64,000 bases of DNA. It comes from S5-327 sp965116015. GTDB lineage: Bacteria; Chloroflexota; Dehalococcoidia; Lucifugimonadales; Australimonadaceae. Location of the stretch: the NCBI GenBank assembly GCA_965116015.1, contig OZ220477.1:1798001-1862000 (forward strand). The letters are read 5' to 3'. The notes under the pieces are model-generated. The model did not search any database. It saw nothing but the letters and a program-made list of their open reading frames with translations, and was not told where the DNA came from. This document shows, piece after piece, positions 1 to 9,319 of the stretch. A program made the translations under genes and the position numbers. Position 1 is the stretch's first letter. Every line of letters starts with the position of its first letter.

Positions 1-840
1 GAACGTAAGCGCCGCCATGAACAGCGCCAGCAGTCCCCGCAGCGCAATAACCCGCGCAACATCAAACGCCAGCGGCGCCTGTTCCCACTGCCGGTAGGCC
101 AGCACAAGATACGTAATCCCAACCGGCGCCAGAATCGGCAGGCTGCTGCCCCTGAACGCGAACGTAGCCCCGATAACAAGCCCCAGCGCGAGATGATCGC
201 GCCAGCGTCCTCGTTCGAGAACGTTCAGCATCTGCCAGAACGCCGCCAGCGCCAGCAATATTACGAACGTCTCAGGACGATAGAAGTGCGCTACCTGAAT
301 CGTGGCGACAGTGAAGGCGAACAGCGTCGCCGCCAGCAGGCCGACTGTCGGGCCGTAAAGCCTGCGTCCAATCACAAACAGCAGCAGCGTCGACGCGACG
401 TCTGTGAACGCGGCCAGAGCCCGCCCTGCGGCGGCCAAATCTTGCAAACGCACCTGGTCCATGAACGGTTCAAGCAAGAACCGCACGCCCACGAGCAGAT
501 AGACGATGATCGAGCCAAGCGGGAACCAGTGCGGGTTGAGCGGGCTCGCATCCTTATCCAGCAGCGTTGCAAGGTTCGGGATGCCAGGCGTATCGATAGG
601 GAAGTCGCGGTTCTGGCAGTTCTCCCAGCGGGGATCCTCGGTGAGAACGAAGTGCATGCACTCCGCGCGAAGATAGATCGACCGCTCGTCGGGATGGTAG
701 AAATTCCCCCCATCCCAATCGAGGCCCTGCAGCCGCAAGAGCAGGGCGATGAGCAGGAGAATGAGCACAACCCTGTGGCGAGTCAGGAGTCGCGCGGAAT
801 CTCGCGCAGACGCTGGAGGAGAAGTCGTCGCGTCATTCAT
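1..840 (-). CDS. Membrane glycosyltransferase, ArnT/PMT-like (3' end outside window)
   Basis: The frame is open from an ATG at 840 to the left edge, giving the first 280 residues. The product starts with a short hydrophilic stretch, then a membrane helix (about residues 22-36, VVLILLLIALLLRLQG), then a loop with YHPDERS, the acidic first-loop motif usual in dolichyl/undecaprenyl-phosphate-sugar dependent GT-C glycosyltransferases. Further hydrophobic segments follow at about 105-120, 145-180 and 200-280. Such enzymes move a sugar from a lipid carrier to a protein or lipid on the outer face of the membrane; the substrate cannot be told. There is no Shine-Dalgarno ahead of the ATG; a TGATACAAT element lies 11-19 bases upstream, so the mRNA may be nearly leaderless. 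The C-terminal part is not visible, so the subfamily is uncertain. Confidence 0.75.
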   Translation of the reverse strand, partial: MNDATTSPPASARDSARLLTRHRVVLILLLIALLLRLQGLDWDGGNFYHPDERSIYLRAECMHFVLTEDPRWENCQNRDFPIDTPGIPNLATLLDKDASPLNPHWFPLGSIIVYLLVGVRFLLEPFMDQVRLQDLAAAGRALAAFTDVASTLLLFVIGRRLYGPTVGLLAATLFAFTVATIQVAHFYRPETFVILLALAAFWQMLNVLERGRWRDHLALGLVIGATFAFRGSSLPILAPVGITYLVLAYRQWEQAPLAFDVARVIALRGLLALFMAALTF

Positions 841-850
841 GAGCGGGGAG

Positions 851-859
851 ATTGTATCA
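851..859 (-). promoter_or_regulatory. Candidate extended -10 promoter of the glycosyltransferase gene
   Basis: On the minus strand the sequence TGATACAAT matches an extended -10 (TGnTAnnnT). The transcript would begin about 3-6 bases before the ATG at 840. No good -35 box is seen. Confidence 0.4.
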
Positions 860-970
860 ATACGCCCTCAACCTCTCCCGGCAGGCGGGAGCGGGAAATA
901 AGAAAACCGCCGCGCCGCTGCGCGAGCGGAGTTCCCGCCTCTCTGAGAGCCAGCAAAGAACCCAGAAGTC

Positions 971-1984
971 TTACAACCCTCTACCCGCAATCATCGCGGC
1001 GAGGTCGGCGGTGCGGCATGAGTAGCCCCACTCGTTGTCGTACCAGCCAAGCGCTTTCACCATATTTCCCTCCATCACCAGCGTCGACTCAGCGTCGAAG
1101 ATGCAGCTGGCCGGATTCATCTTGATGTCGCTGCTCACGATCGGGTCTTCCGTGTACTCGAGGATGCCCTTGAGCGGACCTTCGGCGGCCCTCTGAAACG
1201 CCGCATTGACCTCCTCCTTGGTGACCTCCCGCCCGAGATCGGCCACGAAATCCGTGATCGATCCCGTCGAAACCGGAACGCGCAGAGCCATGCCGTGCAG
1301 CTTGCCGTTCAGCTCAGGAATAACAACCCCCACGACCTTTGCGGCGCCGGTGCTGGTGGGAATGATGTTCGACGCCGCCGCCCGCGCGCGCCGCATATCC
1401 GGATGCGCCTGATCGAGAATCTGCTGGTCGTTCGTGTACGCGTGCACCGTAGTCATCAGTCCATGCCTTACCGAAAACTCGTCGTTCAGCACCTTGATGA
1501 GCTGCGCGACGCAATTGGTCGTGCACGACGCGTTCGAAACGATGTGGTGAGCGTCCGGATCGTAGTCCTCGGCGTTGACGCCAAGCACGAGCGTCTTGTC
1601 TTCACCGGTTGCCGGCGCAGAGATAATCACCTTCTTGGCGCCTGCCTCGATGTGCCCCGCGGCCTTCTCGCGCTGTGTGAAAAGCCCTGTCGACTCGATA
1701 ACGATATCGACGCCAAGATCGCCCCACGGAAGCGCCGAAGGATTCCGCTCTGAAAGCGAAGCGATGCGTTTGCCGTCAATCTCAATTGCGTCGTCGGTCG
1801 CGCGCGCCTCCCCCGGATAGCGCCCATAGTTGCTGTCGTACTTGAAGAGATGAGCGTTCATCTTCGGAGGAGCTAGGTCGTTGACGGCCACCACATCAAG
1901 CTCGTCCGGGTGGCGCTCCATGGCGGCTCGGAGCGTCTGCCTGCCGATGCGTCCGAAACCATTGATGCCGATTCTGGTGGTCAT
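971..1984 (-). CDS. gap: Glyceraldehyde-3-phosphate dehydrogenase, type I
   Basis: Oxidises glyceraldehyde 3-phosphate to 1,3-bisphosphoglycerate with NAD(P)+ in the cytosol (glycolysis or its reverse). The 337-residue protein has the usual length. It starts MTTRIGINGFGRIGR, the nucleotide-binding glycine motif, and has the active-site block SNASCTTNC with the catalytic Cys, and the C-terminal WYDNEWGYSCR motif. The ATG at 1984 is chosen because GGAGGA stands 4 bases ahead and the family begins here; a longer frame to 2032 adds only a basic tail. It sits downstream of a VOC gene and eno on the same strand, so it may be part of a glycolytic cluster, though the 108-base gap before it could hold its own promoter. 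Confidence 0.97.
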   Translation of the reverse strand: MTTRIGINGFGRIGRQTLRAAMERHPDELDVVAVNDLAPPKMNAHLFKYDSNYGRYPGEARATDDAIEIDGKRIASLSERNPSALPWGDLGVDIVIESTGLFTQREKAAGHIEAGAKKVIISAPATGEDKTLVLGVNAEDYDPDAHHIVSNASCTTNCVAQLIKVLNDEFSVRHGLMTTVHAYTNDQQILDQAHPDMRRARAAASNIIPTSTGAAKVVGVVIPELNGKLHGMALRVPVSTGSITDFVADLGREVTKEEVNAAFQRAAEGPLKGILEYTEDPIVSSDIKMNPASCIFDAESTLVMEGNMVKALGWYDNEWGYSCRTADLAAMIAGRGL

Positions 1985-2092
1985 AGAATCCTCCTTCGCG
2001 CGCCGCGCCCTCTCGCGAAGCGCCGCCGTCATGCTACCGAACTCGCATCGCCCGCAACAAGGCCGCGCTGATTACGACTGATTAAGGAAGCC

Positions 2093-2554
2093 TCACGCAA
2101 TACGCGCGACCGACGGGCTGCTTGGCGTCCAGTCGCGGTTGTGGATACTGTCGCCTACCCATTCCCGCAGCTCGATGCCTATCCCATTCGGGTCAAGAAT
2201 CTCCGCGCGCCAGCCGCTAAACGACGAGCCCGGCTTCGGCTCCTGCACGAACTGCGCTCCCTGCTCCTTGAGCCACGAGACCGTCCCCGCCATATCGTCG
2301 ACCGTAAGCGCGAACGCCTTGACGCCCGTCGCGCCGCCGTCGCTATGCGCGCCGACGCTCTCCGGGGGCGCGGCGATAAGCTCAACCATCATATCGCCAA
2401 GCGTTACGCACACCTGCGAATGAGCCCCGCCATCAGGGCGCTGCGCCACCGTCGAGCGGAGCTGCCGGAATCCGAGAATGTTCGTGTAGAAGTCAACCGA
2501 CTCCTCAAGATCCCTGGCCCAAACCTCCAAATGATCAACGCCGCGAATTCCCAC
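2093..2554 (-). CDS. VOC (glyoxalase/bleomycin resistance) family protein
   Basis: A 153-residue single-domain protein with the paired beta-alpha-beta-beta-beta modules of the vicinal oxygen chelate fold. It opens with VDHLEVWARDLEESVDFY, where the His is the usual first metal ligand, has GFRQLRSTV and a second half with VDDMAGTVSWLKEQGAQF, and ends with DPNGIGIELREW, whose Glu is the usual last metal ligand. Members include glyoxalase I, methylmalonyl-CoA epimerase and dioxygenases; nothing here decides between them. The gene starts 3 bases after eno stops and has AGGAGG ahead of the ATG, so it is almost certainly co-transcribed with eno. A link to methylglyoxal removal beside glycolytic genes is attractive but only inferred. 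Confidence 0.85.
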   Translation of the reverse strand: MGIRGVDHLEVWARDLEESVDFYTNILGFRQLRSTVAQRPDGGAHSQVCVTLGDMMVELIAAPPESVGAHSDGGATGVKAFALTVDDMAGTVSWLKEQGAQFVQEPKPGSSFSGWRAEILDPNGIGIELREWVGDSIHNRDWTPSSPSVARIA

Positions 2555-2557
2555 AGC

Positions 2558-3838
2558 TCACCTCCTAAGGTTCCGGAACGGGGATGCTCCCGCGTAGGAG
2601 CCCGCTCCCCCTAGCTCGTCTTCAATGCGGAGCAGCCGGTTGTACTTGGCGACGCGCTCGCTGCGCGCAGGAGCCCCCGTCTTGATCTGACCGGCCGACA
2701 CGGCGACAGCAAGATCCGCAATAGTCGTGTCCTCCGTTTCGCCCGAGCGGTGGCTCACGACTGCGCCCCAGCTCGCCTGGCGCGTCATATCGATAGCGGC
2801 GAGCGTCTCGGTGAGAGTCCCTATCTGATTGGGTTTAACGAGCACAGCGTTGCCGGCGCCGTCGCGAATCCCTCGCGCAATGCGCTCAGTGTTCGTCGTG
2901 AAAAGGTCGTCGCCCACGAGCTGCGCACGGTCGCCGATCCGCTCAGTCAGCAGCGCCCAGCCGTCCCAGTCGTCCTCCACAAGGCCGTCCTCTATGCTCA
3001 CGATCGGAAACTTGGACGTCCACTCCTCGTAGTACCCCACAAGCTCGGCGGACGTAAGCGCGGCCCCCTCCCTGGAGAGCACGTACTTGCCATCCTCGTA
3101 AAACTCGCTGGCGGCGACATCGAGCGCGAGGACACAGTCCTCTCCCGGCCTGTGCCCCGCCCGCTCGATAGCCTCGATGAGCAGCTCCACCGCGGCGACA
3201 TTCGTGGCGAGCGAAGGCGCAACCCCCCCTTCGTCGCCAACATTCGTCGACATCCCCCGCGCGGCGACCGCTTTCCGCAGCGCCTGATACACCTCCGCCC
3301 CGCAACGGAGCCCCTCCCGGAAACTCCCGAATCCAACCGGCATCACCATGAACTCCTGAAAGTCCGTCGAGTTCATCGCATGGCGTCCGCCGTTCAGCAG
3401 ATTGAGCATCGGCGTAGGCAGGAGCGCGCCCTCCCCCAGGTGACGGTAGAGCGGCAGCCCCCTCGACCGCGCGGCGGCGTGCGCCGCGGCGAGTGAAACC
3501 GCAAGCGTCGCGTTCGCGCCAAGAGCCGACTTGTCCGGCGTGCCGTCGAGATCGATTAGCGCCTGATCAACGGCCTGCTGATCTGCCGGATCCAGACCCC
3601 GAACGGCAGCCGCAATGCGCCCGTTGACGTTGGCGACTGCGGACTGCGCCCCCTTGCCATCGTATCGGGCGGGATCGCCGTCGCGGAGCTCGACAGCCTC
3701 GTGCGCCCCCGTGCTCGCGCCCGACGGCGCCGCGGCCCACCCCTCGGCGCCGTCGTCGAGAACGACAACGGCCTCGACCGTAGGATTCCCGCGCGAGTCC
3801 AGAATCTCGCGGCCGTACGTGCTTCGGATGCACGCCAT
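2558..3838 (-). CDS. eno: Enolase
   Basis: Phosphopyruvate hydratase, converting 2-phosphoglycerate to phosphoenolpyruvate. The 426 residues match the family length. Visible motifs are the N-terminal REILDSRGNPTVE, SGASTGAHEA (the flexible active-site loop), SIEDGLVEDDWDGW with metal ligands, LVGDDLFTTN, the catalytic VKPNQIGT lysine block, and SHRSGETEDTTIADLAV near the C-terminus. The start at 3838 is preceded by AAGGAGG at good spacing; the longer frame to 3997 lies inside the upstream gene. It lies 14 bases downstream of the LOG-like gene and 3 bases before the VOC gene, so the three probably form one transcript. Confidence 0.98.
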   Translation of the reverse strand: MACIRSTYGREILDSRGNPTVEAVVVLDDGAEGWAAAPSGASTGAHEAVELRDGDPARYDGKGAQSAVANVNGRIAAAVRGLDPADQQAVDQALIDLDGTPDKSALGANATLAVSLAAAHAAARSRGLPLYRHLGEGALLPTPMLNLLNGGRHAMNSTDFQEFMVMPVGFGSFREGLRCGAEVYQALRKAVAARGMSTNVGDEGGVAPSLATNVAAVELLIEAIERAGHRPGEDCVLALDVAASEFYEDGKYVLSREGAALTSAELVGYYEEWTSKFPIVSIEDGLVEDDWDGWALLTERIGDRAQLVGDDLFTTNTERIARGIRDGAGNAVLVKPNQIGTLTETLAAIDMTRQASWGAVVSHRSGETEDTTIADLAVAVSAGQIKTGAPARSERVAKYNRLLRIEDELGGAGSYAGASPFRNLRR

Positions 3839-3852
3839 AGAGCAAGCCTCCT

Positions 3853-4407
3853 TCAGCGTTCGCGCTGCCTGCCCGCCTTGCGGACATCGCGGACATCGCG
3901 CTCGCAGGCGGCGGCGATCGCTTTCTCGACAGCATCGGCGGGAGAGTCCGCGCGGATGAGCGGGAATGGCTGATCGCCGCGCGGCGGCAACTCCCACGTC
4001 TCCAACCCCACAACCGGCATGCCGTCGCCGAGAGCGTGGGCAATCTCGGAAAGCGTGCCGTAGGAACCGTCGATCGCGATGGCGGCGCGGCCCGTCTTCA
4101 CAACAACAACATTCCGCGCATATCCCATCCCCGTGACGATGGGGTAATCGATGAACTCATTCGCCTCGATCGGCTCGTCTCCCGGCAGGATGCCAATGGT
4201 AACGCCACCCGCGGACTTGGCGCCGCGGCAGACCGCCTCCATAACCCCGGAGCGCCCTCCGCAGGCGACAACGCAGCCGCGCAGGGCGAGCTCGCGCCCC
4301 ACTTCCTCCGCGAGCGCGACGGCGCGAGGCGGCGGCTCCCCTCCGCCGAAAACGGCAATGATAAGCGGCCTCTCCCTGCTCCTGTGCTCCGTAAGAATCT
4401 CGTCCAT
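3853..4407 (-). CDS. TIGR00725-type LOG family protein (Rossmann fold)
   Basis: A 184-residue Rossmann-like protein of the family once called possible lysine decarboxylase and close to the cytokinin-activating LOG enzymes. Visible blocks: IIAVFGGGEPPP at the N-terminus, VVACGGRSGVMEAVCRGAKSAGG in the middle, and IVTGMGYARNVVVVKTGRAAIAIDGSYGTLSE, where LOG enzymes have PGGxGTxxE. The first Gly pair of that motif is replaced by DGSYGT, as in TIGR00725 members, so phosphoribohydrolase activity is uncertain. The C-terminal 10 residues are very charged. It stands between nuoN and eno on the same strand, 53 bases after nuoN. Confidence 0.75.
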   Translation of the reverse strand: MDEILTEHRSRERPLIIAVFGGGEPPPRAVALAEEVGRELALRGCVVACGGRSGVMEAVCRGAKSAGGVTIGILPGDEPIEANEFIDYPIVTGMGYARNVVVVKTGRAAIAIDGSYGTLSEIAHALGDGMPVVGLETWELPPRGDQPFPLIRADSPADAVEKAIAAACERDVRDVRKAGRQRER

Positions 4408-4460
4408 AACGTTCTCCGCGCGATTCTAGCAGCGGCGGCTTGGCCGCGCCTCCGCCGCCC

Positions 4461-5921
4461 CTATCTGCTGTAGAAAGCCTGGAGAACATCCGTAGCTGAG
4501 TCGATGGCCTCCATAAAAGGCGCCGGGTAGACGCCCACAAGGACCGTCCCGGCAAAGAGAATCCACACTGGAATCGACGCTGCAACCGAGAGCGGCAGAC
4601 GAGACTCGTCCTCCGGGGGATTCACGTACATCTCGCGGATGATGCGGATGTAGTAGTAGAGCGAGATAAGGCTGTTGACCACCGCGATTATCATCAACCA
4701 CGCGAGGCCCGCCTCCGTCGCCGCAGTGAACAGCAGGAACTTGGTTACGAACCCCGCAAAGATCGGCAGCCCCGCCAGCGAGAAGAGCGCCGAAGCCAGC
4801 GTCATTGCAAGGAACGGCGAACGCGCCGCAAGACCCGCGTAGTCGGCGATCCCCTCTTTGCCCGTCTTCGCCTCAACGATGATGACGACAGCAAACGCCG
4901 CCAGCGTCGTGAAGGCGTAACCGATAAGGTGCAGCGCCGCCGCGTTCGCCCCTGCTTCATTCAGCGCCACCACCCCAACGAGCACGAACCCAACCTGCGC
5001 GATGCTGCTATAGGCCAGCAGCCGCTTGATGTTCTCCTGCGCGAGCGCAGTGAGCGTCCCCACCGTCATCGTGAGCGCCGCCGCGACGGCCAGCGCGAGC
5101 TGCCACTCATCCGCTGTGCGGTCGAACGCGCTGCTCACGAGCCGGATCACTAGAGCGAACGCGGCGGCCTTGGAGAGCACAGCGACAAGCGCCGTGACCG
5201 GCGTCGGCGCCCCCTCGTAAACGTCAGGCGCCCACAGATGGAACGGCGCCATCGAAAGCTTGAACCCGAGACCGGCGAACAGAAGGCCAAAGCCGAGGGC
5301 GATGGTCGGCCCGAACAAGTCAAGATTCACGATCGCCTGCCCAAGCGGCTCGAACGCGGTGCGCCCTGTGGCTCCGTAGAGCACGGCAATGCCAAACAGC
5401 ATCAGCGCGGACGATATAGCCCCCAGAAGGATGTACTTCGCCCCCGCCTCGGGCGACCGCCTATCGCCGCGGCTCAGCGCTACAAGCACATACAGGCAGA
5501 ACGTGAGCAGCTCGATAGCAATGTAGGCAGTGAGCAGCTCCCCTGCGCCCGCCATCAGATTGGCGCCGAGCACAGCGAAAACGACCAGCGCGTAAAACTC
5601 GCCCGGATGGCGGATGCGCCGGTAAACATAGCCCGCGGAGATGAGCGCGACCGCCGCGCCGATGGCCATAAACAGCGCTTTGAAGAGGAGCGCGTACGCA
5701 TCCACGAACAAGATTTCGTCGTAGAGCGACGTCTCCGCGTCGCGCTGGATCGCGACCGCCGCAATCAGCGCTCCGGCGAGACCCGCAACGGCAATGGCCG
5801 CAAGCCATGCGTTCCGTGTCCGGCGCGACCTCCACGGAAGCGCGAAGTCGGCGACGAGAATCAGCGCGCCCAGACCGGCCAGCAGAAACTCGGGGAGCAG
5901 CAGCCCGAAGTCCACCTGCAT
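4461..5921 (-). CDS. nuoN: NADH-quinone oxidoreductase subunit N
   Basis: Antiporter-like membrane subunit of respiratory complex I, one of three proton-pumping modules. The 486-residue protein is hydrophobic throughout with about 14 helices and carries the Mrp-antiporter signature, including HLWAPDVYEGAPTPVTALVAVLSKAAAFA with its conserved Lys and LAYSSIAQVGFVLVG. It is the last gene of the operon and follows nuoM by 2 bases. Length and order (L-M-N) agree with NuoN rather than with NuoL or NuoM. Confidence 0.96.
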   Translation of the reverse strand: MQVDFGLLLPEFLLAGLGALILVADFALPWRSRRTRNAWLAAIAVAGLAGALIAAVAIQRDAETSLYDEILFVDAYALLFKALFMAIGAAVALISAGYVYRRIRHPGEFYALVVFAVLGANLMAGAGELLTAYIAIELLTFCLYVLVALSRGDRRSPEAGAKYILLGAISSALMLFGIAVLYGATGRTAFEPLGQAIVNLDLFGPTIALGFGLLFAGLGFKLSMAPFHLWAPDVYEGAPTPVTALVAVLSKAAAFALVIRLVSSAFDRTADEWQLALAVAAALTMTVGTLTALAQENIKRLLAYSSIAQVGFVLVGVVALNEAGANAAALHLIGYAFTTLAAFAVVIIVEAKTGKEGIADYAGLAARSPFLAMTLASALFSLAGLPIFAGFVTKFLLFTAATEAGLAWLMIIAVVNSLISLYYYIRIIREMYVNPPEDESRLPLSVAASIPVWILFAGTVLVGVYPAPFMEAIDSATDVLQAFYSR

Positions 5922-5923
5922 CG

Positions 5924-7426
5924 CTACAGGAACCCCCCAAGAACTGCGTCGATGCCCGGGCCGAGCGCGTCGAGAAACGGCGCCGGATAAACGCCCACAA
6001 GCACGATTGGAACGACAAGCGCCCCGCCAGCGGCCGTCTCCCGCAAATTAAGATCTCTGAGCCCGTCCCATTGCGCGTCGCGCTGCCCGAAGAAGACGCG
6101 CCCAATGAGCCGCAGAATATAAACCGCCGTGATGGCGGCGCCGAGAATGCCAAGCGCTCCGAGCACAGGCTCGGTGCGGAAAGCCCCAACGAACACAAGC
6201 AGCTCCGCTATGAAACCGCTGAGTCCCGGCAACCCGAGCGACGCCAGCCCGGCTATGACGAAGAGCGCCGTAGCTTTCCCCATCCGCGTCGCGAGCCCGT
6301 TGAGAACGAGCGAGTCGCGGGTGTGGGCGCGTTCGTAGATGGCGCCGACCACCGCGAAGAACAGGGCGGTCATCACTCCGTGGGAGAACATCTGCAACTC
6401 GGCGCCGGCGATCCCCACGCTGTCCAGCGTCGCGATCCCCATCAGCACATACCCCATATGGCTAACGCTCGAATACCCGATGACGTACTTGAGATCGGTC
6501 TGCGCCATCGCGGAGACCGCCCCATAAATGACATTCACCGTGCCCAGAACGAACAGCGCCAGCGCCCAGTTCTGCATCCCTTCCGGCAGCAGCAGCATCC
6601 CCACGCGGATAATCCCGAAGGCCCCAAGCTTCATCAGCACTCCGGCGTGCAGCATGCTGACCGACGTAGGAGCCGCAACGTGCCCGTCGGGCGACCACGT
6701 ATGGAACGGCCACAACCCAGCGAGGAGGCCGAACCCGATCATCACGAGCGGGAAAACGACGTTCTGGAAATCGGTCGAGAGCGCTCCGTCCGCCACCGCC
6801 CCGTGCAGGGCGAGCATATCGAACGTCCCAATGTCTGCGGTTACGTAGATGGTGATAATGGCGATCCAAACCAGCACGCTCGCCGCGACGATCATCAGCA
6901 CGAGCTTGAGAGCGCCGTACTCCTTCGACCGGGCGAAGTCCTTGAACGTCGAACTCGAGCCCCACACCGCAATGAGCAGATACATCGGAACAATCGCAAG
7001 CTCGTAAAAGAAGAAGAAAAAGAAAAGGTCGATCGACACGAACGTGCCGTAGACCCCCGCAATGAGCACGAACAACAGAATGTAGTAGTTCTTCGGCTCG
7101 CGGTCGACGTTCGCCGCAACCACCGCCCCCGTGAGGGAAACAATGCCGGTGAGCAGAACCATCAGCGCGCCCACCCCGTCGACCCCAAGCCGGAAGGCGA
7201 TCCCAACCGTATCGAGCCACGGATACGTCCGCGCCATCTGGAACACCGGCGCGTCCGGGCCGTGGTCGTACTCAACGAACACGTACGCGGAGCCCGCCAT
7301 AAGCAGCGCGCCCGACGCCACACCGATAGCGCGCGTCGCGCTCTTCCAGCTCGCCGGCGCTACCAGCAGCGCAACCGCCGTCAGCATCGGCAAGTAGATG
7401 AGAGCCTCGAGAATGTGCTCCCTCAC
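5924..7426 (-). CDS. nuoM: NADH-quinone oxidoreductase subunit M
   Basis: Antiporter-like membrane subunit of complex I. From the GTG at 7426 it has 500 residues, the usual size; the GTG overlaps the nuoL stop as GTGA, the same junction seen repeatedly in this operon. A longer in-frame reading to 7600 lies within nuoL and is rejected. Motifs: GLWPFHTWSPDGHVAAPTSVSMLHAGVLMKLGAFG around the conserved Lys, and LKYVIGYSSVSHMGYVLMG. A conserved Glu helix (FFFYELAIVPMYLLI) marks NuoM. About 14 membrane helices are predicted by eye. Confidence 0.95.
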   Translation of the reverse strand: MREHILEALIYLPMLTAVALLVAPASWKSATRAIGVASGALLMAGSAYVFVEYDHGPDAPVFQMARTYPWLDTVGIAFRLGVDGVGALMVLLTGIVSLTGAVVAANVDREPKNYYILLFVLIAGVYGTFVSIDLFFFFFFYELAIVPMYLLIAVWGSSSTFKDFARSKEYGALKLVLMIVAASVLVWIAIITIYVTADIGTFDMLALHGAVADGALSTDFQNVVFPLVMIGFGLLAGLWPFHTWSPDGHVAAPTSVSMLHAGVLMKLGAFGIIRVGMLLLPEGMQNWALALFVLGTVNVIYGAVSAMAQTDLKYVIGYSSVSHMGYVLMGIATLDSVGIAGAELQMFSHGVMTALFFAVVGAIYERAHTRDSLVLNGLATRMGKATALFVIAGLASLGLPGLSGFIAELLVFVGAFRTEPVLGALGILGAAITAVYILRLIGRVFFGQRDAQWDGLRDLNLRETAAGGALVVPIVLVGVYPAPFLDALGPGIDAVLGGFL

Positions 7427-9318
7427 GTCAGCGTCCTCAGCCAAACGATCCCCGCCACGATGCACGCCCCCGCAACCATCCCCGCGCCGTAGTCCGCGAA
7501 AAGCCCCGTTACGTGGCGCCGCAGGCGGCGCCCAGCCTCCAGCGCTCCCGCCCCCGGAACGTTCACACCCACATCGTTCACCGCCCGCCGATCGAACCAC
7601 GCAATCGCGCGGCTGACTCGCAGCACAACCTGATCAACGACCCACTGATAGGCGTGATCCATGTAGTAGCGGTTGACGATGACGCGGTGGACCCACGAGA
7701 ACCGCGCGCGGATAGCGTCCGCCCGTCCGCCCGTCCCCGCATACAGCGCGTAGCCGGCCCCAAGTCCGGCGAGCGCGAGCGCGATGCTGAGACCGCCCCA
7801 CAGCGGGTCAAACTTGAACTCGTGAGGACCGTGGGCAAGGTCGTAGATGAACCCGCCCACCCCGTCGTAGCCGCTGCCTAGCGGCAGCGCGATGAAACCG
7901 GTTACCACTGCGAGAACCGCCAGCAGCGCGAGCGGGCCCGACATCACAACAGGCGATTCGTGGACGTCTCTGTTCTCCGGCTTGAGCGGCCCGAAGAACA
8001 CAACCCAAATCGCGCGAGCCATATAGAGCGCGCTCAGAACAATCGCGACAAGAAACAGCGCGGTGAACGCCGGATTCAGGTTGCCGGCAACCGCAAGGAG
8101 TATCTCGTCCTTGCTCCAGAACGCGTTGAGCGGCGGAATCCCCGCCAGCGCCAGCGCGCCCACGATGAACGCCGCCGACGTTGCCGGCATCCGCTTCCGC
8201 AACCCGCCCATCTTGCGGATGTCGGTCTCATCGCGCATCGCGTGCATAATCGAGCCGGCGGCGAGAAAGAGCATCGCCTTTGCCACGCCGTGCATCAGCA
8301 AGTGAAAGATCGCCGCCGTATACCCTCCCGCCCCCAGCGCAAGCATCATGAACCCAAGATGGCTCATCGTGGAGTAGGCAAGTATCCGCTTGAGATCAGT
8401 CATCGCCAGCGCCATCGTCGCCCCCATCAGCGCCGTAACAATCCCGATCGCCGCCACCGCAAGCTGCGCGCTCTCCACAGCGTCGAACAGCGGAAAGAGA
8501 CGCGCCACAAGAAACACCCCGGCGGTCACCATCGTCGCCGCATGTATCAGCGCGCTCACAGGCGTCGGCCCTTCCATCGCGTCCGGGAGCCACACATGCA
8601 GAGGAAACTGCGCCGACTTCCCCATAGCCCCGAAGAAAATAAGAAACGCGCTCGCCGTCGTCACCGTCTGGTTGACCCCCGGGTCCTGCAGGCTCCCCAT
8701 AATTTCGAGCGCGTCGAACGTCCCGAACTCCGCGGCAAGGAGCACGATCCCGATGAGAAGACCCACATCGCCGGCTCGCGTTGTGATGAACGCCTTCTTC
8801 GCCGCATCAGACGCGCTCTGCCGCTGGTGCCAGAACCCGATGAGCAGGTACGAGCACAACCCTACAAGCTCCCACCCCACGTAGAGCAGCAGCAGATTGT
8901 CGGCGAGCACAAGCGTGAGCATGCTCGCCGTGAAGAGCGAGTGCACCGCGAAGTACCACCCGATGCGCGGATCATCAACATCCCTCCCCCGCTCGTGGCG
9001 CTTCATATAGCCAAGCGAGTAGACCTGCACGACAACCGACACGAACGTAACGAGCAAGAGCATCGCCACTGTGAGTGGGTCGACGATGATTCCCCAACCC
9101 GCCGAGATCGGCCCGGCGGTGAACCACTCGCGCGGGAAGTGATATTCCCCCGCTCCCTGGTTGAGCATATCGATGAGCGGGTTCCAAGCGACGACAAACC
9201 CCGCAAGCGCGGCCACAACAGCCAGATGCTTGCCCTGACGAGGCAGGTAGCCGCGGAACAACGCAAGAACGACGAACGCGCCAACCCCGAAGAGCGGAAT
9301 AATCCAGGCTTGCTGCAC
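7423..9318 (-). CDS. nuoL: NADH-quinone oxidoreductase subunit L
   Basis: Largest antiporter-like subunit of complex I, distal in the membrane arm, with the long lateral helix at the C-terminus. The 631 residues are normal. Motifs include YVGWELVGLCSYLLIGFW, AQFPLHVWLPDAMEGPTPVSALIHAATMVTAGV (NuoL signature with the key Lys/His) and ILAYSTMSHLGFMMLALG. The start is an ATG at 9318, 1 base downstream of the nuoK stop. It overlaps nuoM by 4 bases. Confidence 0.97.
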   Translation of the reverse strand: MQQAWIIPLFGVGAFVVLALFRGYLPRQGKHLAVVAALAGFVVAWNPLIDMLNQGAGEYHFPREWFTAGPISAGWGIIVDPLTVAMLLLVTFVSVVVQVYSLGYMKRHERGRDVDDPRIGWYFAVHSLFTASMLTLVLADNLLLLYVGWELVGLCSYLLIGFWHQRQSASDAAKKAFITTRAGDVGLLIGIVLLAAEFGTFDALEIMGSLQDPGVNQTVTTASAFLIFFGAMGKSAQFPLHVWLPDAMEGPTPVSALIHAATMVTAGVFLVARLFPLFDAVESAQLAVAAIGIVTALMGATMALAMTDLKRILAYSTMSHLGFMMLALGAGGYTAAIFHLLMHGVAKAMLFLAAGSIMHAMRDETDIRKMGGLRKRMPATSAAFIVGALALAGIPPLNAFWSKDEILLAVAGNLNPAFTALFLVAIVLSALYMARAIWVVFFGPLKPENRDVHESPVVMSGPLALLAVLAVVTGFIALPLGSGYDGVGGFIYDLAHGPHEFKFDPLWGGLSIALALAGLGAGYALYAGTGGRADAIRARFSWVHRVIVNRYYMDHAYQWVVDQVVLRVSRAIAWFDRRAVNDVGVNVPGAGALEAGRRLRRHVTGLFADYGAGMVAGACIVAGIVWLRTLT

Positions 9319-9319
9319 G

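Noticed and set aside
5807..7492. 561-codon plus-strand frame opposite nuoM/nuoN
   Set aside because: Low-complexity Arg/His/Pro product, antisense to clear complex I genes.
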